Positions 14,571 to 18,603 of a DNA stretch of 18,603 nucleotides are shown here, piece by piece. Where the stretch lies: the NCBI GenBank assembly GCA_964487555.1, contig CAZART010000103.1, positions 1 to 18,603 of the forward strand. Reading direction: 5' to 3'. The translations under genes and the position numbers were made by a program. The notes under the pieces were generated by a model that made no database searches, was not told the origin of the DNA, and saw nothing but the letters and a program-made list of their open reading frames with translations. Each line of letters starts with the position of its first letter. Within the stretch, counting starts at the first letter, position 1. The DNA comes from CAZART01 sp964487555 (GTDB lineage Bacteria; Bacteroidota; Rhodothermia; Rhodothermales; VXPQ01).

Positions 14571-15342
14571 GTGGGCAGATGGCGCCGCTTGAGACGCTGC
14601 GTACCTGAGCCAGATGGGGCAAGGAGTGCCGATGTACTCGCTTCCCTCGATCTATCGGGAGGTGCTCGCTTCGCAGTTAAGGAGGGGGCGCGGCTAATCG
14701 TCGCGGGAGGGACGTATGACATCGACGTCCGGGAGCAAGTGGAGCTGCGGCGCGACGTGTTTCGCCTTCGGCTGCCCGCAGGCCTAAAGGGCGCGGCGGC
14801 GGCCATCGTGGAGCCGATCCGCGACGGTCCGCTCACCGATCTGCCGGATCTCCTCCGGCGGATCCGGGGGCTGGAAGGAGAGAGCGTGCCGGTTACGATC
14901 TTTCCGGATGTGGAGGAAAACATCCGGCACCGGCTGTTCCAGCAGCTCATCGAAGCGAAGGTCGCCGAGATTCGGCGCGACCCGAAAGCGCACCCGCTGC
15001 GTACCACGCTGCTGAAGGCGGAGCTGCTGCCGTATCAGCTGGACGGCATCGCCTTCGCCGCCGGGGCCGGACGGGCCATTCAGGGCGACGACACGGGTCT
15101 CGATAAGACGATTCAGGGCATAGGGGTGGCGGAGTCTCTGATCCGGAAAGCCGGCAACCGAAAGGTGCTCGTGATCTGCCCGGCCTCGGTGAAGTCGCAG
15201 TGGCGCGGGGAGGCACAAGTTTTCGGATCGGGATTACCGGCTCGTGATCGGAAGCGCGGAGGAACGGGCCCGGCAGTACGAGTTCTCGCGCATCAGAGAA
15301 AACGGCGGACCGGGTGTGCATGGGACGCGGCGTAATTTTTAG
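14571..15342 (+). pseudogene. SNF2/DEAD-box helicase remnant
   Basis: One frame (from about 14640) encodes the region before and including helicase motifs I-Ia of an SNF2-type ATPase: ELLPYQLDGIAFAAGAGRAI, then DDTGLDKT (Walker A, normally DEMGLGKT) and VLVICPASVKSQW. Near the T-run at 15220-15223 the homology switches frame and continues with SDRDYRLVIGSAEERARQYE before TAG at 15340-15342. The Walker A glycine before Lys is changed to Asp, and everything after the second helicase block is missing. The first 20 or so residues from the nominal GTG at 14571 look unrelated. Intact members are usually several hundred residues longer. It is a decayed N-terminal piece, with no product expected to hydrolyse ATP. 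Confidence 0.82.
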
Positions 15343-15354
15343 GAGAGAACGGGC

Positions 15355-15498
15355 GTGAACCCCGCCGCTCCGCTCGCCGTGCTCGTCAGCGGGCCGGGGC
15401 CGGATTCTGGCTTGCGTGGCGTCAGGGCCGTACTTTCTATCTATCCAAGATCCCGGGCGGATGGAGGCGCAGCGATTTCAGGCGACGACGGAGTGTAA
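15355..15498 (+). CDS. Short ORF upstream of the LuxR gene (47 aa, doubtful)
   Basis: GTG 15355, with AGGAG about nine nucleotides upstream, opens 47 codons ending in TAA at 15496-15498, two bases before the LuxR ATG. The peptide (starting MNPAAPLAVLVSGPGPDSG) has no clear family; its first residues faintly resemble the PurN N-terminus. It may be a leader ORF coupled to the regulator or simply chance. Confidence 0.25.
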   Translation: MNPAAPLAVLVSGPGPDSGLRGVRAVLSIYPRSRADGGAAISGDDGV

Positions 15499-15500
15499 TA

Positions 15501-17171
15501 ATGGCCGACTTAGTGATGGAGGGCCGGAAGGCGTTCGATCGACATGAGTGGACCGACGCGTACGAGCGACTATCCGCCGCCGACCGCCAGTCCGACCTCG
15601 ACTCGGCGGATCTCGATAAGCTTGCGAAAGCCGCTCACCTGACGGGACGCTCGGTCGAGAGTGAGGAACTGCTATCTCGAGCGCACTGTGCCTATCTGGA
15701 AGAAGGCCGCGCCGAAGAAGCCGCGATGTGCGCGTTCTGGCTCGGCCTCCAGCTATTCTTCCTGGGCGAGCATGCGCGGGGGAGCGGCTGGCTCGCGCGG
15801 GCGCAGCGCATTCTCGATGACGCCGGGCTGGACTGCGTCGTGCAGGGCTTTCTGCTGATTCCGCGCGCCCTGGGCGCACTCGCCGGTGCCGACGGAGCGA
15901 AGGCCGGCGAGGCGTTTCGCCGCGTGGCCGAGATTGGAGAGAGATTCGACGATACGGACCTGCAGACGCTCGGCCGCCTCGGGCAGGGTCAGGCACTCAT
16001 AATCCTGGACGAGACGTCGGACGGCATGAAGCTGCTCGACGAAACGATGGTCGCGGTGACGGCGGGAGAGGTCTCGCCGATCGTCGTCGGGATCGTCTAC
16101 TGTGGGGTTATATCCGCATGCCATGACGTCTTCGATTTCCGCCGAGCACAGGAGTGGACCGCCGCCTTCAGCCGTTGGTGTGCGTCCGAGCCCGACCTGG
16201 TACCGTTTCGAGGCGAATGCCTGACGAAACGTGCCGAGATTATGCAAATTCACGGGGACTGGAACGTAGCGCTGGACGAGGCCCAGCGAGCCGGCGAACT
16301 TCTGACGCAGGATCCGGGTCAGCCTGCCGCCGGTGCGGCCTTTTACCGCCAGGCCGAGCTGCATCGACTGCGGGGAGAGTTCGAGGAGGCCGAGAAGGCC
16401 TTTCGCGAGGCGGGAAGATGGGGACAATCGCCCCACCCGGGGCTGGCCCTCCTTCGGCTCGGACAGGGCCGGACCGACGCCGCGGTGTCGGCGATCCGGA
16501 GAGCCGTCGGCGAGGCTCAGAATCGGCGACGTCGGTCTGTTCTGCATGCGGCTGCGGTCGAAATCTATCTCGCTAACGGCGATCTTGCCGCCGCTCGCGC
16601 CGCGGCCGACGATCTCGCCGGTATCGCTGCCGACGCCGACGCTCCCATTCTGACCGCCCTCAGCAGCTTCGCCGAAGGATCTATCCTGGTCGAAGAAGAC
16701 CGCCACGAGGCCGCATTGGCCGCCCTCAACAGCGCGCTCGCGCTCTGGCGACAGCTTGATGCGCCCTATGAATCTGCGCGCACTCGGGTCAAGATCGCGC
16801 GCGCATATCGCGTACTCGGCGATACCGACGGCTGCGAAATAGAGATCGATGAAGCCCGCCGTACATTCGAGCGGCTGCAAGCAGCGCCCGACCTCGCGCG
16901 TCTCGACGAGTCCACCGACGGTAGTGCGGAGCACGACATCGCAGGCCTCGACGATTCAATCGACGGCGGAGCAGCCCCCGGCGGACTCACGCCGCGCGAA
17001 GTGGAGGTGCTTGGGCTTGTCGCCACCGGCATGACCAACCGCGCCATTGCGGAGGACCTCTTCATTAGCGAAAAAACCGTGGCCCGTCACGTCAGCAACA
17101 TCTTTGCGAAGCTGGGAATCTCCAGCAGGGCCGCGGCTACCGCCTTTGCCTACGAACACAGTCTCGCCTAG
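15501..17171 (+). CDS. TPR-containing LuxR-family transcriptional regulator
   Basis: The 556-residue protein consists of a long helical-repeat region (about 1-470) resembling tetratricopeptide repeats, with segments such as AKAGEAFRRVAEIGERFDDT and EFEEAEKAFREAGRWGQSP. A C-terminal LuxR/GerE helix-turn-helix follows (496-556: LTPREVEVLGLVATGMTNRA, IAEDLFISEKTVARHVSNIF). There is no receiver or kinase domain and no MalT-type ATPase. Activation is therefore likely through ligand or protein binding to the repeats. GGAG (15490-15493) lies seven nucleotides before the ATG. The duplicated scrap at 13244-13444 derives from a close relative. The co-oriented flavin monooxygenase gene 227 bp downstream is a plausible target; such regulators are often found beside oxidoreductases. 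Confidence 0.93.
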   Translation: MADLVMEGRKAFDRHEWTDAYERLSAADRQSDLDSADLDKLAKAAHLTGRSVESEELLSRAHCAYLEEGRAEEAAMCAFWLGLQLFFLGEHARGSGWLARAQRILDDAGLDCVVQGFLLIPRALGALAGADGAKAGEAFRRVAEIGERFDDTDLQTLGRLGQGQALIILDETSDGMKLLDETMVAVTAGEVSPIVVGIVYCGVISACHDVFDFRRAQEWTAAFSRWCASEPDLVPFRGECLTKRAEIMQIHGDWNVALDEAQRAGELLTQDPGQPAAGAAFYRQAELHRLRGEFEEAEKAFREAGRWGQSPHPGLALLRLGQGRTDAAVSAIRRAVGEAQNRRRRSVLHAAAVEIYLANGDLAAARAAADDLAGIAADADAPILTALSSFAEGSILVEEDRHEAALAALNSALALWRQLDAPYESARTRVKIARAYRVLGDTDGCEIEIDEARRTFERLQAAPDLARLDESTDGSAEHDIAGLDDSIDGGAAPGGLTPREVEVLGLVATGMTNRAIAEDLFISEKTVARHVSNIFAKLGISSRAAATAFAYEHSLA

Positions 17172-17237
17172 CCGGACGGCATCATCTCCTTTCAGGGTGT
17201 CCGCATCACACCGGCCATCGGTATCTACATAGAATGA

Positions 17238-17269
17238 CCCATTCGAGGCGCACGCTCCAAAATGGGTAT
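17238..17269. promoter_or_regulatory. Inverted repeat upstream of the monooxygenase gene
   Basis: ACCCATT (about 17238-17244) and AATGGGT (about 17262-17268) form a 7-bp inverted repeat separated by 17 bp, in the gap between the LuxR gene and the monooxygenase. It could be a LuxR-type operator or a weak hairpin; there is no direct evidence for either. Confidence 0.3.
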
Positions 17270-17398
17270 TTCACAGGATGCCGGGACGAGGTTAGATCCA
17301 TACCCTGAAGTCAGAAACATGACGAAGGGGAGCGGCGGCGCGTGATCGCCAGGCGTGCCCCGCACCAGATCAGCAATCAGGAGAAGGGAGGAATACCA

Positions 17399-18559
17399 AT
17401 GAGCGACAAGATCGGCGTCCAGACCCGCGTGCGAAAAGGCGTACCCGGCACGAATGGGCACCTTAAAGACGAACGCATCGGCACCCTGATCATCGGCGGT
17501 GGGCAGTCCGGCCTTTCGGTAGGATACCAGCTCTCCCGGCGCGGCCTCCCGTTCGTCATCGTCGACGCGAACGAACGCGTCGGTGACGCCTGGCGGAATC
17601 GATGGGACTCGCTTCGCCTGTTCACGCCGGCCAAGTTCAACGGCCTCGCGGGCATGCCCTTCCCCGCCCATAAAGACGAGTTTCCCCCCAAAGATGCGAT
17701 GGCCGACTTCCTCGAAGCCTACGCGGAACGATTCGAGCTTCCCGTCCGAACCGGCGTCAAGGTCGATCGACTCTTTAAGGAAGAAGATCGGTTCATCGCG
17801 GAGGCGGGCGACCGGCGGTTCGAAGCCGACAACGTCGTCGTTGCCATGTCGAATTACCAGAAGCCTCGCGTGCCTGCCTTCGCCGCGGAGCTGGACGATT
17901 CGCTCGTCCAGCTTCACTCCATCGATTACCGAAATCCCGCCCAGCTCCAGGAAGGCGCAGTGCTCCTCGTCGGAGCGGGCAACTCCGCAGCGGAAATCGC
18001 CCGCGAGCTTTCGCAGCACGGACACTCCGTGTGGATGTCGGGCCGAGACACCGGCGCCATCCCATTCCGCATCGACGGGTTCGCCGGCCGGAAGGCGCTC
18101 GTGCGCCTCGTGCTCCGCTTCCTCTTTCACCGAGTGCTGACCGTCGACACGCCGATCGGCCGGAAGCTCCGCCCGAAGTTCATCTCTCAGGGCGGCCCCC
18201 TCATCCGCGTAAAGTCGAAAGATCTTTCGCGCATGGGTGTCGAGCGCGTGCCGCGCACGGTCGGCAGCCGCAACGGCCTCCCGCTCCTCGCGGATGACCG
18301 CATCCTCGACGTCACTAACGTCGTCTGGTGCACGGGCTTCCATCCCGGCTTCTCATGGATCGATATTCCGGACCTGGAGGACGAGCACGGCGAGCCCGCG
18401 CACGAATGCGGCATCGTCCCGGCCGTCCCCGGCCTCTACTTCGTCGGCCTGCACTTCCTCTACGCCCTCACCTCCTCGATGATACACGGCGTGGAGCGCG
18501 ACGCCACCCGGATCGCCGAGGCGATTGCGTCCGGCGTGCCGGCGGCCATCGCGGCCTGA
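17399..18559 (+). CDS. FAD/NAD(P)-dependent oxidoreductase, CzcO-like flavin monooxygenase
   Basis: The ATG at 17399 is chosen because GGGAGG (17386-17391) lies seven nucleotides upstream; a longer frame from 17342 lacks such a site. The 386-residue protein shows the FAD-binding GGGQSG (33-38) after a beta strand (GTLIIGG). It also has GDAWRNRWDSLRLFTP (63-77), the family motif after the first domain, and NADPH-binding GAGNSA (192-197). The CTGFHPG motif (311-317) corresponds to the second dinucleotide-site ATG motif of flavin monooxygenases. It belongs to the CzcO/TrkA-like flavoprotein monooxygenase group; the substrate is unknown. The upstream 17172-17398 gap contains an ACCCATT/AATGGGT inverted repeat that could be an operator. 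The gene is complete; the last 44 bases of the window hold nothing I can assign. Confidence 0.93.
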   Translation: MSDKIGVQTRVRKGVPGTNGHLKDERIGTLIIGGGQSGLSVGYQLSRRGLPFVIVDANERVGDAWRNRWDSLRLFTPAKFNGLAGMPFPAHKDEFPPKDAMADFLEAYAERFELPVRTGVKVDRLFKEEDRFIAEAGDRRFEADNVVVAMSNYQKPRVPAFAAELDDSLVQLHSIDYRNPAQLQEGAVLLVGAGNSAAEIARELSQHGHSVWMSGRDTGAIPFRIDGFAGRKALVRLVLRFLFHRVLTVDTPIGRKLRPKFISQGGPLIRVKSKDLSRMGVERVPRTVGSRNGLPLLADDRILDVTNVVWCTGFHPGFSWIDIPDLEDEHGEPAHECGIVPAVPGLYFVGLHFLYALTSSMIHGVERDATRIAEAIASGVPAAIAA

Positions 18560-18603
18560 TCCCTCGCGAGAGCGGTTCGCCCGCATTCGATCGACGGCAC
18601 CGG

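Noticed and set aside
15753..16934. Minus-strand 393-codon frame
   Set aside because: Antisense to the LuxR regulator; no domain or ribosome site.
17225..18343. Minus-strand 372-codon frame
   Set aside because: Antisense to the flavin monooxygenase; charged, domain-free product.

Overview
The window is a GC-rich, accessory-looking stretch of bacterial chromosome. It holds a fructan/sucrose glycosidase (GH32), a laminarinase-type GH16, a DUF547 protein, a TPR-LuxR regulator and several uncharacterised envelope proteins. Gene content and base composition would fit a Rhodothermales/Bacteroidota-like heterotroph. That assignment is an inference from gene flavour only, because no rRNA or other marker gene is present. 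There are no tRNAs, rRNAs, transposase genes or CRISPR arrays.

Layout. 1-1.8 kb: three kinds of short-period repeat (about 19.5-bp units at 1-260, phased GTAATAC motifs at 299-500, a 22-bp array at 1627-1780) surround a YdeI/OmpD-associated protein gene and a tiny Lys/Gly-rich protein gene (47 aa). 1.7-2.8 kb: a membrane ion-channel-like protein whose last codons lie inside the 22-bp array. 2.9-5.1 kb (minus): secreted GH32 followed by a sugar-porter gene that has lost its middle, then a good intrinsic terminator. 5.3-5.8 kb: a beta-propeller (PD40-like) C-terminal scrap and a small coiled-coil membrane protein. 6.3-7.1 kb: secreted DUF547 protein. 7.3-9.4 kb (minus): an alpha/beta-hydrolase gene split by one nonsense codon, then an SAM methyltransferase, divergent from a TetR-type regulator (9473-10072) with a perfect inverted-repeat operator between them. 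10.1-12.1 kb: a receiver-domain scrap, secreted GH16, and a four-helix membrane protein. The GH16 and membrane-protein genes are each preceded by a related 48-bp leader. 12.3-13.2 kb: alpha/beta-hydrolase lipoprotein. 13.2-15.5 kb: a duplicated scrap of the LuxR gene, a secreted protein with one CxxCH haem-binding motif, and a frameshifted SNF2-helicase scrap. 15.5-18.6 kb: a TPR-LuxR regulator followed by a CzcO-type flavin monooxygenase.

Functionally, the GH32/porter pair would have served extracellular fructan or sucrose cleavage and sugar uptake. GH16 would attack beta-1,3-glucan. The TetR-methyltransferase-hydrolase block looks like a small inducible modification cluster. The LuxR/monooxygenase pair may be a regulator and its target. 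The most striking overall property is gene decay. At least six broken or residual genes (sugar porter, PD40 protein, hydrolase, receiver domain, LuxR copy, SNF2 helicase) sit between intact ones. I found no clearly new defence or mobile system. The best candidates for new biology are the unusual CxxCH protein, the paired leaders, and the 22-bp array fused to the channel gene's 3' end.
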